DNA from: Frankia nepalensis
GTDB lineage: Bacteria; Actinomycetota; Actinomycetes; Frankiales; Frankiaceae
DNA: 64,000 nt
Reading direction: 5' to 3'
NCBI RefSeq assembly: GCF_016786325.1
Contig: NZ_JADWYU010000145.1
Coordinates: 1-64,000, forward strand
In this document: positions 34,752 through 43,202 of the stretch, one piece after another
Layout: the number at the start of each line of letters is the position of its first letter
Position numbering within the stretch: the stretch's first letter is position 1
The notes under the pieces: generated by a model
Told to the model about the DNA's origin: nothing
The model's database searches: none
What the model saw: only the letters and a program-made list of their open reading frames with translations
Position numbers and translations under genes: made by a program

Positions 34752-34783
34752 GATCAACCGTATGGCGCGCAACGGCGTTGATC
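34752..34783. promoter_or_regulatory. Candidate AraC operator dyad
   Basis: GATCAAC (34752-34758) and GTTGATC (34777-34783) are perfect inverted repeats 18 bases apart in the SDR/AraC divergent promoter. Spacing suits a regulator with two HTH motifs, but the call is tentative. Confidence 0.4.
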
Positions 34784-34860
34784 GATGCCGAGAAGTCTCA
34801 GATTGTTGTCTGGTCGTCTCACGAATCGGCGGGTCGGACGACCATCGGTAGGCTGCGGCA

Positions 34861-35826
34861 ATGGATCTGCTCGCCGACGTGCTGCGGGTCGCCGGCGTGC
34901 GCGGAACCGTCGCCGCGACGGTCCACGCCGGCGATCCGTGGGGCCTGCGGCTGTTCCGGATCTCGGCGGCGGCCTTCCATGCCGTCACCGCCGGCACGGC
35001 CTGGTTACGCCTTCCTGGGCAGCCACCCCTGCGGCTCATGCCCGGCGACGTCGTCCTCCTGCCCACCGGGTCCGAACACGGCCTGGCCGGCGACGCGGAC
35101 GGTCCGCTGGAACCGTTCGATCACGCCGCGTCGAAAGCCTCGCTCGCCACCGACGGTCGCCTGGACGTCGGAACCCAACCGGCGCGGACCAGGATCCTGT
35201 GCGCCTCCTACCGGCACGATCCCGCCGTCACCACCCCGCTGTTCACCCTGCTGCCCGAGGTGGTGCACGTACCCGCCGGGACACCCGGCGCCGGGCCGCT
35301 GGCCGACACCCTCCGCCTGCTGTCAGGCGAGCTCGCCGAGCCAGGGCCAGCCACCACGACGCTGCTCGACCGGCTCGTGGATGTCCTGCTCATCCAGGTG
35401 CTGCGGGCCTGGCTGCGCGCCGAGCCCACCACGCCATCGATCTCCTGGCTACGCGCGCTGAACGATCCCACGATCGGCGCGGCGCTCACCGCCCTGCACG
35501 CCGATCCCGGCCGCGCCTGGACCCTGGCCTCGCTCGCCAGGCACGTCGCCGTCTCCCGGGCAACCCTCGCGCGCCGCTTTCCCGCCCTCGTCGGCGAGAC
35601 CCCGGCCGCCTACCTCACCCGATGGCGCATGGACCTCGCCGCTCGCCGGCTGCGCGACACCGACGACCCGATCGAGGTCATCGCCCACGCCGTCGGCTAC
35701 ACCTCCGAGTACGCCTTCTCCCGCGCCTTCTCCCGAGACCGCGCCATCCCTCCCGGGCGCTACCGCGCCCAGAGCCGGACCCGACACGCCGCCCCGGCCC
35801 AGCCACCGGCCGCACCGTTCACCTGA
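34861..35826 (+). CDS. AraC family regulator with N-terminal cupin
   Basis: 321 residues. The N-terminal half is a cupin_6 sensor domain (GDPWGLRLFRISAAAFHAVTA, then LMPGDVVLLPTGSEHGL). The C-terminal HTH pair is WTLASLARHVAVSRATLARRF and IEVIAHAVGYTSEYAFSRAFSR. No Shine-Dalgarno is obvious before the ATG. Divergent from the SDR gene; this cupin-AraC/oxidoreductase layout is common in actinobacteria. Ligand unknown. Confidence 0.93.
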   Translation: MDLLADVLRVAGVRGTVAATVHAGDPWGLRLFRISAAAFHAVTAGTAWLRLPGQPPLRLMPGDVVLLPTGSEHGLAGDADGPLEPFDHAASKASLATDGRLDVGTQPARTRILCASYRHDPAVTTPLFTLLPEVVHVPAGTPGAGPLADTLRLLSGELAEPGPATTTLLDRLVDVLLIQVLRAWLRAEPTTPSISWLRALNDPTIGAALTALHADPGRAWTLASLARHVAVSRATLARRFPALVGETPAAYLTRWRMDLAARRLRDTDDPIEVIAHAVGYTSEYAFSRAFSRDRAIPPGRYRAQSRTRHAAPAQPPAAPFT

Positions 35827-35858
35827 ACCGACCCGGACATCAGCCGGGGACGGGTTCA
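35824..35858. terminator. Hairpin between convergent genes
   Basis: TGAACC..CCCGG (35824-35836) pairs with CCGGG..GGTTCA (35844-35858) around a 7-base loop. It includes the AraC stop codon and precedes the convergent epimerase end at 35906. Confidence 0.55.
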
Positions 35859-35905
35859 AGACCGTTGCTTCCGGCCCGCTGCTGAGGCGGCTCGGCTTCC
35901 GGCTG

Positions 35906-36949
35906 TCACTCGCGGAGCGGGTCGCGGGCGAAGGCGGCCATGCCCTCGTCGAAAGGGACCGCCGCCTGGTAGCCGAGAAGATCGCGGGCACGGTCGGAGG
36001 AGGCGACGATGTGCCGGACGTCGCCGGTCCGGTACTGGCCGGTGACGACGGGCATGGGTCCGCCGAAGGCACGGGCCAGCGCGTGGGCCATGTCGCCGAC
36101 GGTGTGGGGCTGCCCGGAGCCGACGTTGACCGGGACGAGCCCGCCGGGCGCCGAGTGGTGCCGTAGCGCCGCCAGGTTGGCGCGGGCGACGTCGTGGACG
36201 TGGACGAAGTCGCGGAGCTGACCACCGTCCTCGAAGACCCGGGGTGGCTCGCCCCGTTCCAGGGCGCTGCGGAAGATGGACGCGACCCCGGCGTAGGGCG
36301 TGTCCCGTGGCATCCGCGGGCCGTAGACGTTGTGGTAGCGCAGCGCCAGGACGGTGCCGCCGGTGGCCGTGGCCCAGGCAGAGGCGAGGTGCTCCTGAGC
36401 GACCTTGGTGGCCGCGTAGACGTTCCTCGGGTCCAGCGGCGCGTCCTCGGTGACGGGCGTCGATCGCAACGGCGCGCCACAGCGCGGGCAGGGTGGTTCG
36501 AACCTGCCGCCGTCCAGGTCGGCTGGCCGCCGGGAGCCGGGGCGCACCTGGCCGTCGGCCGCGCAGCGGAAGCCACCTTCGCCGTAGACGACCATCGAGC
36601 TGGCCAGCACGAGCCGCCCCACCCCGCGGCGGGCCATCGCGGCGAGCAGCACCGCGGTACCGAGGCCGTTGTGGGTGGTGTAGCCAGGCAGGTCGTCGAG
36701 ATCGACACCGAGGCCGACCATCGCCGCCTGATGGCAGACGGCGTCCACACCGTCGAGCGCCGCGTCCACCGCGGCCCGGTCCGTCACGTCCCCGGCGAGG
36801 AACTCGGCCGCCGCGTTGACCGCGGGTTTCGCGTGGTGCGCGGCTGGAAGAAGCGCGTCGAGCACCCGGACGGTGTGACCGGTGTCGACCAGCGCGTCGA
36901 CGAGGTGAGAACCGATGAAGCCGGCGCCGCCGGTGACGAGGACCCGCAT
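35906..36949 (-). CDS. NAD-dependent sugar-nucleotide epimerase/dehydratase with CPxCG insertion
   Basis: 347-residue extended SDR. VLVTGGAGFIGSHLVDALV is the NAD loop, VLASSMVVYGEG supplies the Ser/Thr region and NVYAATKVAQEHL the YxxxK motif. Similar proteins act on dTDP-rhamnose or UDP/GDP sugars. Between strands, around residue 150, is an insertion with PCPRCGAPL preceded by C(R)CAADG-type cysteines, a zinc-knuckle-like element of a subgroup of actinobacterial epimerases. Clustered with a two-component system and glycosyltransferases, so it probably makes the sugar donor for the cluster. Sugar identity unknown. Confidence 0.9.
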   Translation of the reverse strand: MRVLVTGGAGFIGSHLVDALVDTGHTVRVLDALLPAAHHAKPAVNAAAEFLAGDVTDRAAVDAALDGVDAVCHQAAMVGLGVDLDDLPGYTTHNGLGTAVLLAAMARRGVGRLVLASSMVVYGEGGFRCAADGQVRPGSRRPADLDGGRFEPPCPRCGAPLRSTPVTEDAPLDPRNVYAATKVAQEHLASAWATATGGTVLALRYHNVYGPRMPRDTPYAGVASIFRSALERGEPPRVFEDGGQLRDFVHVHDVARANLAALRHHSAPGGLVPVNVGSGQPHTVGDMAHALARAFGGPMPVVTGQYRTGDVRHIVASSDRARDLLGYQAAVPFDEGMAAFARDPLRE

Positions 36950-37020
36950 GTCCGCGACGCTAACGGCGCCGGGGCCCGCCGGATCTTACGAGCCGCGGAA
37001 GCCTGCCGCCCCCGAGGGGT

Positions 37021-38202
37021 TCAGGCGGCCGGGAGGGCGACGACGAAACGGCAGCCGTCCCGCTGGTTGTGGACGGTGACGTCGCCGCCGTGGGCCTCCA
37101 CGATGCCGCGGACGATCGCCAGCCCGATGCCGGACCGTATCCGCGGCTGGTGAGGATGATCGCCACCGTCGCCTGGGGTACGCGCGGTCTCCCCGCGAAA
37201 TCCCAGGTCGAACAACCGGGGCAGGTCCCCGGCGGGAATGCCGCCGCATCGGTCGGCGACCGCGACGATCGCCCGGCCGTCGTCGGGCCCTGCCGGCCGG
37301 TCGCCGCGCGGCGCGCCGCGTTCCCGCTCGACCCTGACCTCGACGGTGCCGTCGTCGGGGGTGTGGCGGATCGCATTGACCAGCAGGTTGATCAGCGCCC
37401 GGCTCACCTGGGCGGCGTCCGCGTCGACGTACACGGCGTCGTCGGCACGGCCGGTGACCACGACCCGCCTGGCGCGGGCGATCGGATCGACGGTGGCGAC
37501 GGCGTCGGACACGATGTCGGCGAGGCAGACCTTCTCAAGTGTCAGCTCGAGCGCTCCCGCCTGGAGCCGGGCAAGCTCGAACAGGTCGTCGACCATCCCG
37601 GTCAGGCGTTCCGCGTCGGCGAGCATCTGCCTGTGGTAGCGCGCGGTCGTCCTGGCATCGGTGACCAGGCCGTCCGCGAGCGCTTCCGCGGTCGCCCGGA
37701 TCCCGGCCAGCGGGGTGCGCAGGTCGTGGCTGATCCAGGCCACCAGTTCGCGCCGGCTGGCCTCCAGCGCGCGTTCGCGGTCGCGCGCCTCCACGAGGCG
37801 TACGTGTGTCGCGTCGAGCGTGCACGCCAGGGCGGTCAGCTCGGCCGTCGGGATCCGGTCGGCCCGCTGGTAGGCCGGGTCGCCCAGCGTGTCCGCCGCG
37901 CGGGTCAGCGAACCGGTGGCCGCGACGACCGGCCGGCCGAGGCGCACCGCGGCGGCGGTCGCGACCACCGCGGAGACCGCGACGACGATCAGCACGACCC
38001 GCAGGTCGTGACGCGACAGGAACATGGCGCGGGCGGTGCCTGCCACGCCGACAGCGACCGCGAGGATCGGAACGACGCAGAGCACGCCCGCGGTGGCCCA
38101 CAGCGGGCGGACGCGCAGCAGGCGAAGCAGCGGGACACCGGTCAGCGCGGCCACCGCCGAGCAGGCCAGGGCGATGCCGATGACCTGCAGGTCCGCGCTC
38201 AT
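37021..38202 (-). CDS. Sensor histidine kinase
   Basis: 393 residues. Two membrane helices (about 5-25 and 35-60 plus a third near 70-90) lead to a HAMP-like region (RLGRPVVAATGSLTRAADTLG). The phosphoacceptor helix is ELVAWISHDLRTPLAGIRATAEAL. The ATPase has N-box LLVNAIRHTPDDG, G1 VADRCGGIPAGDLPRLFD, where Cys takes the place of the usual Gly (DxGxGI), and G2 SGIGLAIVRGIVEAHGG. The periplasmic sensor part is very short, suggesting sensing within the membrane. The regulator gene lies 51 bases upstream in the same direction. Confidence 0.93.
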   Translation of the reverse strand: MSADLQVIGIALACSAVAALTGVPLLRLLRVRPLWATAGVLCVVPILAVAVGVAGTARAMFLSRHDLRVVLIVVAVSAVVATAAAVRLGRPVVAATGSLTRAADTLGDPAYQRADRIPTAELTALACTLDATHVRLVEARDRERALEASRRELVAWISHDLRTPLAGIRATAEALADGLVTDARTTARYHRQMLADAERLTGMVDDLFELARLQAGALELTLEKVCLADIVSDAVATVDPIARARRVVVTGRADDAVYVDADAAQVSRALINLLVNAIRHTPDDGTVEVRVERERGAPRGDRPAGPDDGRAIVAVADRCGGIPAGDLPRLFDLGFRGETARTPGDGGDHPHQPRIRSGIGLAIVRGIVEAHGGDVTVHNQRDGCRFVVALPAA

Positions 38203-38253
38203 GACTCCGTCTCCCCTCTGACCGGCCCACCGCGCCCACCCGGCCAGCCGGAC

Positions 38254-38982
38254 CTACCCATCGGCGGCGTGGGACCGCCGCGCGGGAGCCGGCTCGGCCG
38301 CGGTCGGCGGGTCGTACCGGTAGCCGACGCCCCACACGGTGACCAGCAGCCGCGGGGCCGTCGGGTCGTCCTCGATCTTCTCCCGCAGCCGGCGGATGTG
38401 CACGGTGACGGTCGACGGGTCGCCGTAGGTCCAGCCCCAGACCTGTTCCAGCAGCTCGGCGCGGGTGCAGGCTCTGCCGGGGTGGCGCAACAGGAACACC
38501 AGCAGGTCGAACTCGCGCACGGTGAGCCCGAGCGGGAGGCCGTGGCGGGAGGCCGTGCGAGCGGCCGCGTCGACGACGAGGGTGCCGGCGCGCAGGACCC
38601 CGGACCCGGCCGGCGGCGGCTCACTCGCCCGGCGCAGCACGGACCGCACCCGCAACGTGAGCTCCCGGGGCGAGAACGGCTTGGTCACGTAGTCGTCCGC
38701 GCCGCACTCGAGCCCGGCGATGCGGTCGGCCTCCTCACCGCGCGCGGTCAGCATGATCACCGGGATGGGAGCCAGCTCCCGCAGCCGGCGGCAGACCTCG
38801 ATGCCGTCAAGGCCGGGGAGCATCAGGTCCAGCACGACCAGGTCGGGGGTGACGGCCTCGGCCATGCGCAGCGCCGCCGGCCCGTCCGCCGCCCGGTCGA
38901 CGTCGAATCCGGCGTTGCGCAGGTACCGGTCGACGACCTCGGCCACGGTGGCGTCGTCATCGACCACGAGGATGCGCGTCAT
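38254..38982 (-). CDS. OmpR/PhoB-family response regulator
   Basis: 242 residues. Receiver domain 1-120 with acidic pocket (VVDDDATV), phosphorylation Asp in LVVLDLMLPGLDG, Thr in VIMLTARGE and Lys in YVTKPFSPREL. The winged-helix output domain spans about 135-225 (LTVREFDLLVFLLRHPGRACTRAELLEQVWG, then TVTVHIRRLREKIEDD). Cotranscribed with the kinase at 37021. Divergent from the GT2 gene, so that promoter is a likely target. Confidence 0.95.
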   Translation of the reverse strand: MTRILVVDDDATVAEVVDRYLRNAGFDVDRAADGPAALRMAEAVTPDLVVLDLMLPGLDGIEVCRRLRELAPIPVIMLTARGEEADRIAGLECGADDYVTKPFSPRELTLRVRSVLRRASEPPPAGSGVLRAGTLVVDAAARTASRHGLPLGLTVREFDLLVFLLRHPGRACTRAELLEQVWGWTYGDPSTVTVHIRRLREKIEDDPTAPRLLVTVWGVGYRYDPPTAAEPAPARRSHAADG

Positions 38983-39146
38983 CCCGCCACCATAGGTCGG
39001 CTGGCACCCGCCGCGGTCGGCGCCGGACAGGCCGTCACGGGTTCGTAAGGAGGCCCGCGCGGGACCTGGAGCGAGGGTCGTTCGCCGGCCGGATTTCCTT
39101 GTTCGGTAAGGGTCGATGTTGGCGGGCTGTTACTAGAGTCGCGATC

Positions 39147-39827
39147 ATGCTCACGCAAAGTCACCAGAGGTCGACGTCGGTGGACGTCGTGCTCCCCTGC
39201 CTGGACGAGGCCGAGGCACTGCCCTGGGTCCTCGACCGGATACCACCCGGCTACCGCGCCGTCGTGGCCGACAACGGCTCCCGCGACGGTTCGGCGCGGC
39301 TGGCGCGCGAGCGGGGCGCCGTGGTCGTCGACGTGCCGCGGCGCGGCTACGGGGCGGCCGTGCACGCCGGCCTGCTCGCGGCGGACGCCGACGTGGTCTG
39401 CGTCTGCGACGCCGACGCGTCCCTGGACCCGGCGCAGCTTCCCAAGCTCGTCGCCGAGCTGACGGCCGGACGCGCCGACCTCGTCCTGGGACGCCGCCGG
39501 CCCACCTCCTTCCGGGCCTGGCCCCCGCATGCGCGGCTCGGCAACGCGATCGTCGCGCAGCGGCTGCGCCGTCGCGGCGTCGGAGTCCACGACCTCGGGC
39601 CGATGCGGGTCGCCCGCCGGGCGGAGCTGCTGCGCCTGCCGATCACCGACCGCCGCTTCGGCTACCCGCTGGAGCTCCTGCTGCGCGCCGCGCAGGCCGG
39701 CTGGCGCATCGTCGAGACGGACGTCGACTACCACCCCCGGGCCGGGCGGTCGAAGGTGACCGGGACGCCGCTCGGCACGGCCCGCACGGTGCGGGACATG
39801 ACGGCCGCGCTCGCGAGCCTGCGATGA
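39147..39827 (+). CDS. GT2 family glycosyltransferase
   Basis: 226-residue GT-A glycosyltransferase. DVVLPCLDEAEALPWVLDRIP starts the nucleotide-binding fold, VADNGSRDGSARLARE follows, and VCVCDADASLDPAQLPKLV has the metal-binding DAD. The acceptor-side part is GRRRPTSFRAWP and LGPMRVARRAELLRL. It resembles the TIGR04283/dolichyl-phosphate-mannose-synthase group. ATG 39147 lies 10 bases after a -10-like TACTAG; the start is nearly leaderless. The following gene overlaps by four bases. Likely transfers sugar to a polyprenyl phosphate. Confidence 0.9.
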   Translation: MLTQSHQRSTSVDVVLPCLDEAEALPWVLDRIPPGYRAVVADNGSRDGSARLARERGAVVVDVPRRGYGAAVHAGLLAADADVVCVCDADASLDPAQLPKLVAELTAGRADLVLGRRRPTSFRAWPPHARLGNAIVAQRLRRRGVGVHDLGPMRVARRAELLRLPITDRRFGYPLELLLRAAQAGWRIVETDVDYHPRAGRSKVTGTPLGTARTVRDMTAALASLR

Positions 39828-40546
39828 TCTCCCAGCGGCCCGCGAGGCCGACACCCGTCGAGCCGGCTCCCGCTGTCACGCTCCTGGTGGTGGCGAAGGA
39901 GCCGGTCCCCGGCCGGGTGAAGACCCGGCTGACACCACCGTTCACCCCGGCGCAGGCCGCGGCCGTGGCCGAGGCGGCCATCGCGGACACGTTGGCGGCC
40001 GTCAGCCGCCTCGCCCGGTTTCCCGGCCTCGGGCCGGTCAGGCCCGTCCTCGTGCTCGACGGCGCGGTCGGCCCGTGGCTGCCGGTGCCGATCGAGGTGG
40101 TCCCGCAGGTCCGCGGACCGTTCGACGCCCGGCTTGCCGCCGCGTTCGACGCCGCTGCCGGCGCGGCGCTCCTCATCGGCATGGACACCCCGCAGGTGAC
40201 CCCCGCGCTGCTCGCCGACGCCTGCCGCGCGCTGGCCCACGCCGACGCGGTGTTCGGCCCCGCCGCCGACGGCGGATGGTGGGCGCTCGGTCTGCGCCGC
40301 CCCGACGGCCGCCTGCTGCGCGGGGTCGCCACCTCCCGGCCGGACACCGGGGCGCGGCAACGGGAGCGACTGACCCAGGCCGGCCTGCGGGTCGCGACGC
40401 TGCCCGTCCTGCGCGACGTCGACACGGAGGCTGACGTCGACGCGGTCGCGCGGCTCGCCCCCCACGGACGCTTCGCCGCCACCGTGCGGACCATCCGGAC
40501 CGGCGACGCTGGAACCGGCCCGGCCCGTCCGCTGGTCCGGCGATGA
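39824..40546 (+). CDS. DUF2064 / TIGR04282 glycosyltransferase-like protein
   Basis: 240-residue GT-A-like nucleotidyl/glycosyltransferase of the CofC-like DUF2064 family. TLLVVAKEPVPGRVKTRLTPP is the family signature, LIGMDTPQVTP the metal-site Asp region, and FGPAADGGWWALGLR the conserved GGWW-ALG motif. Its partner GT2 gene ends with ATGA overlap, as does the following methyltransferase. In other bacteria TIGR04282 and TIGR04283 genes sit side by side, as here; their product is not established. Confidence 0.9.
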   Translation: MISQRPARPTPVEPAPAVTLLVVAKEPVPGRVKTRLTPPFTPAQAAAVAEAAIADTLAAVSRLARFPGLGPVRPVLVLDGAVGPWLPVPIEVVPQVRGPFDARLAAAFDAAAGAALLIGMDTPQVTPALLADACRALAHADAVFGPAADGGWWALGLRRPDGRLLRGVATSRPDTGARQRERLTQAGLRVATLPVLRDVDTEADVDAVARLAPHGRFAATVRTIRTGDAGTGPARPLVRR

Positions 40547-41340
40547 CGACCGGCCCGGCGATGACGACGACGGCGACCGGACGCCGGGCGCCCGCCGCGA
40601 TCCGCGACGGGCGCGACGGGCGCGACGGGCGCGACGGGCGCGACGGGCGCGACGGGCGCGACGGGCGCGACGGGCGCGACGGGCCGAGCCTGCCGGCCGC
40701 GGAGGGCAGGTCGCCTACCTCGGTGTATGAGGCGGCCCTGCGGTCCGCCGACGGCCGGCTGTGGGTGAGCCACCCCGACGGGCGGCGGGACCTTTTGCCG
40801 GTGCTCGCCTGGCGTGGCGGGCTGGCGCCGGGGGACGCGTCCCTGCTGCGGCGCTGCGCCGGTCCGACCCTCGACGTCGGATGCGGTCCCGGCCGGCTCG
40901 CCGCCGCCCTCGCCGCGCGCGGTGTGCCCACGCTCGGCATCGACGTGGCGGCGTTCGCGGTGCGGCTTGCCCGCCGGGCCGGCGCGACCGCGCTGCGCCG
41001 CGACGTCTTCGACCCGCTTCCGGCGGAGGGACGCTGGTCGACGCTGGTGCTGGCCGACGGCAACATCGGTATCGGCGGAGACCCGGGCCGGCTGCTCACC
41101 CGCGCCGCCGAGCTGCTCGGCCCGGCCGGTCGGGTACTCGTCGAGCTGCAGACCCACCCGGCGCCAACCGGCCAGCTGCTCATCCGCCTGGAAGGCCCGG
41201 ACGGGCAGCTGTCGAAATCCTTCCCCTGGGCGTTCGTCGGATCCGAGGAGATCCGCGACCACGCCTCGGCCGCCGGGCTGCGCGTCGCGCGGACCTGGCG
41301 CAGCGAGGGCCGGCACTTCGCGGCGTTGGGCAGGTCGTGA
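40543..41340 (+). CDS. SAM-dependent methyltransferase with RDG-repeat leader
   Basis: 265 residues. After an 80-residue N-terminal region that includes nine perfect Arg-Asp-Gly repeats comes a class I methyltransferase: motif I PTLDVGCGPGRLAAALAARG, then GIDVAAFAVRLARRAG, VLADGNIGIGGDP (motif IV) and AAGLRVARTWR. The ADGNIG variant is typical of a small group next to such glycosyltransferases. ATGA overlap with the preceding gene, and a terminator follows. May methylate the glycan or lipid made by the cluster. Confidence 0.9.
   Translation: MTTGPAMTTTATGRRAPAAIRDGRDGRDGRDGRDGRDGRDGRDGRDGPSLPAAEGRSPTSVYEAALRSADGRLWVSHPDGRRDLLPVLAWRGGLAPGDASLLRRCAGPTLDVGCGPGRLAAALAARGVPTLGIDVAAFAVRLARRAGATALRRDVFDPLPAEGRWSTLVLADGNIGIGGDPGRLLTRAAELLGPAGRVLVELQTHPAPTGQLLIRLEGPDGQLSKSFPWAFVGSEEIRDHASAAGLRVARTWRSEGRHFAALGRS
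40603..40683 (+). repeat. Nine tandem 9-base repeats (RDG)9
   Basis: CGCGACGGG occurs nine times without any mismatch, encoding (Arg-Asp-Gly)9 in the methyltransferase leader. The repeat is in frame, so gain or loss of units changes only leader length. Perfect identity suggests recent expansion. Confidence 0.95.
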
Positions 41341-41348
41341 ATCTCGCG

Positions 41349-41389
41349 TGAGCGGCGTCCCTCGCGTGGTGCGCGGGGGACGCCGCTCA
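41349..41389. terminator. Bidirectional terminator
   Basis: Perfect 13-base arms TGAGCGGCGTCCC (41349-41361) and GGGACGCCGCTCA (41377-41389) lie between the convergent methyltransferase and membrane-protein genes. The right arm includes the stop codon of the latter. Confidence 0.75.
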
Positions 41390-41893
41390 GGATGGTTCCG
41401 GCGCGGACCCCACCGTCCCGGCCGACTCCGCGGACCCCGTCGGCCCCGCGGGGCCCGACACCCGCCGCGCTCGCCATGCCCGCACCGCTCGGACGACGAT
41501 GAGGGCCGCCGCGCCGGCCCACACGGCGCCGAGGACGATCGCGAGGTTCCGCCCGTAGGGCAGCGGGTTCACCGTCGGGTTGTCGGGCGAGCCACCGTAG
41601 CCACGCCACAGCGGGAGGGAGGCCAAGGCGACGGTCGCGCTGACCAGCAGCGCGCCCTGCACCACCGCCCGATACGGCGCGCGCACGAACCGGGTGAGCA
41701 CAAGCCCCACGGCGGCGGTGACCGGGAAGGCGACCAGGTCATGGACCAGAATGCCGCCGATCAGCCATCGAGCCGCCTGCGGCGGGTTGGTGGCCCGCGT
41801 CATGGTGAGCAGCCCGTGGATGCCGTATCCGGCCATGGCCAGGCCGGCGGCGGCGAGCAGGCCGCGCAGGGCCTTGCCCCGGTTCGCCTTCAC
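41387..41893 (-). CDS. Small four-helix membrane protein
   Basis: 168 residues with four predicted membrane helices (GLLAAAGLAMAGYGIHGLL; WLIGGILVHDLVAFPVTAAV; VVQGALLVSATVALASL; LAIVLGAVWAGAAALIVV) and a Gly/Ala/Pro tail. No family function is known to me. GTG start overlapping the stop of the molybdoprotein gene, so it is coupled to it and may be its membrane partner. His in helix 2 (LVHDLV) could be a heme ligand, but this is speculation. Confidence 0.8.
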   Translation of the reverse strand: MKANRGKALRGLLAAAGLAMAGYGIHGLLTMTRATNPPQAARWLIGGILVHDLVAFPVTAAVGLVLTRFVRAPYRAVVQGALLVSATVALASLPLWRGYGGSPDNPTVNPLPYGRNLAIVLGAVWAGAAALIVVRAVRAWRARRVSGPAGPTGSAESAGTVGSAPEPS

Positions 41894-43089
41894 AGCATCA
41901 CCACCCGGTGCACCCATTTGGTCTGCAGGACGCCAGGCCGGTTCGGGGCGATGAGCCGGGCCGGGTATCCGTGGTCGAGGTCGAGCACGGCCCCGTTCAG
42001 CCCGGTGGCGAGCAGCGTCAGCGGGTCCCGGGCATGGGGCGGGTTCACCTCGCTGGCGCGGTAGCCGCCGCGCGACTCGAGCGACTCGACCCGCACCGTC
42101 GCGCCGGGCGGGATGCCAGCGGCGTCGAGCAGGTCCCGCAGCCGCGGGCCGCGCCAGGTCGCGTCGGCGGCCCACCCCTCCACACAGGTGATCGGCAGCT
42201 TCGACGTGTGATGGTCGAAGGCCCGCAGTTCGGCGAGGCTGAGGGTGAACGGGCGTGGGCCGACGACCTCCAGCCGGTAGTTCGGGTCACGGGCGACCGT
42301 GATGACCCGCGCGGCGGCCGCGGTCCGGTTGACCGGCAGCCCCTGTGGGCCGAGGTCGGGCCGCCGCGGCGCGAGCAGGTCGAGCCGGGCCAGCCCTGGC
42401 ACGAACTGGCCGGCGGTGGTCAGGGTGATGACTCCGGCGGCGGTACCGACGGCGACCCCGAGGCCACGCCGCGACAGCCCCTCCCCGGCCGGTTCCGGCG
42501 CGCTCCGCCGGTCGGTGAGGTGCGCGCGTCCGGCCCGGCCCGAGCCGACGTTCGCCCGCACGACCGCGAGCTTCACGGCGACGTGCACCAGCAGCGCGCC
42601 GACCGTCATCCAGGCAACCCAGTAATGGGTGACGGTGAAGAAGAACCGGAAGCGGTACCACTGGGCGGTGTTCGCTATTCCGGTGGCCAGCTGGAAGACG
42701 GCGCCCGCGATGAGCGGCACGATCGTCAGCCGCTCCAGGGCATGCGCGGCCGAGCGCACCGGCGGCCATTCCCACAGCCGCGGGTACACCGTCCAGAGCT
42801 TCGCCAGCAACAGCGGCACGGTCGCCAGCCCGGTGGCCACGTGCAGGCCCTGAGTCGCCCGGTACAGCCAGACCGGCCGGGAGGGCCAGTCCAGAAACGA
42901 CGGAGGGTGCTGCATGAAGTGCGACACCAGACCCGTCAGGAAGCACACGCCGAACGCGATCCCGAGCCAGATACCGAGCAGCGCGGCGACCCGCGGGTCA
43001 TGCAGCCGGCTCGGAAAGGCGCCCTCGCGCAGCGGGCCGCGCCGCGGGAACGCGGGTGGATGCGGAAATCGTCCAGAAGGCACGCGCAC
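41890..43089 (-). CDS. Membrane-anchored molybdopterin-dependent oxidoreductase
   Basis: 399 residues. The N-terminal 190 residues carry about five membrane helices with histidines (LTGLVSHFMQHPP, ATQGLHVATG, FTVTHYWVAWMTVGALLVHVAVK) like a cytochrome b561/YedZ-type heme module. From about 230 comes the sulfite-oxidase-type molybdopterin domain: LPITCVEGWAADATWRG with the Mo-ligand Cys, LESRGGYRASEVNPPHARD, and GYPARLIAPNRPGVLQTKWV. This fuses the roles played by MsrP and MsrQ in other bacteria; the natural substrate is unknown. Divergent from the GT87-like gene. Confidence 0.9.
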   Translation of the reverse strand: MRVPSGRFPHPPAFPRRGPLREGAFPSRLHDPRVAALLGIWLGIAFGVCFLTGLVSHFMQHPPSFLDWPSRPVWLYRATQGLHVATGLATVPLLLAKLWTVYPRLWEWPPVRSAAHALERLTIVPLIAGAVFQLATGIANTAQWYRFRFFFTVTHYWVAWMTVGALLVHVAVKLAVVRANVGSGRAGRAHLTDRRSAPEPAGEGLSRRGLGVAVGTAAGVITLTTAGQFVPGLARLDLLAPRRPDLGPQGLPVNRTAAAARVITVARDPNYRLEVVGPRPFTLSLAELRAFDHHTSKLPITCVEGWAADATWRGPRLRDLLDAAGIPPGATVRVESLESRGGYRASEVNPPHARDPLTLLATGLNGAVLDLDHGYPARLIAPNRPGVLQTKWVHRVVML

Positions 43090-43202
43090 TCACGCACCGT
43101 AGGTCCGGGTGACCCGTCCCAGCGGGCCGCGAAGCCTTACGGAACGGAGAAGCCCGGTCGCGGCACACCCACCTCGGGCCGAACAGCGGCCAGGCTCGCC
43201 GC

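Noticed and set aside
37069-39048. A long plus-strand frame opposite the two-component genes
   Set aside because: It is the GC-driven mirror of the kinase and regulator genes, with His/Arg/Asp-rich composition and no motif.
40603-40683. CRISPR-like array
   Set aside because: Units are contiguous, 9 bases long and without spacers; the arrays at 45701 and 59204 fail in the same way.
40173-41609. Minus-strand Pro-Val-Ala repeat protein over the 9-base array
   Set aside because: It arises from reading the (RDG)9 repeat backwards; the plus strand has a methyltransferase fold.
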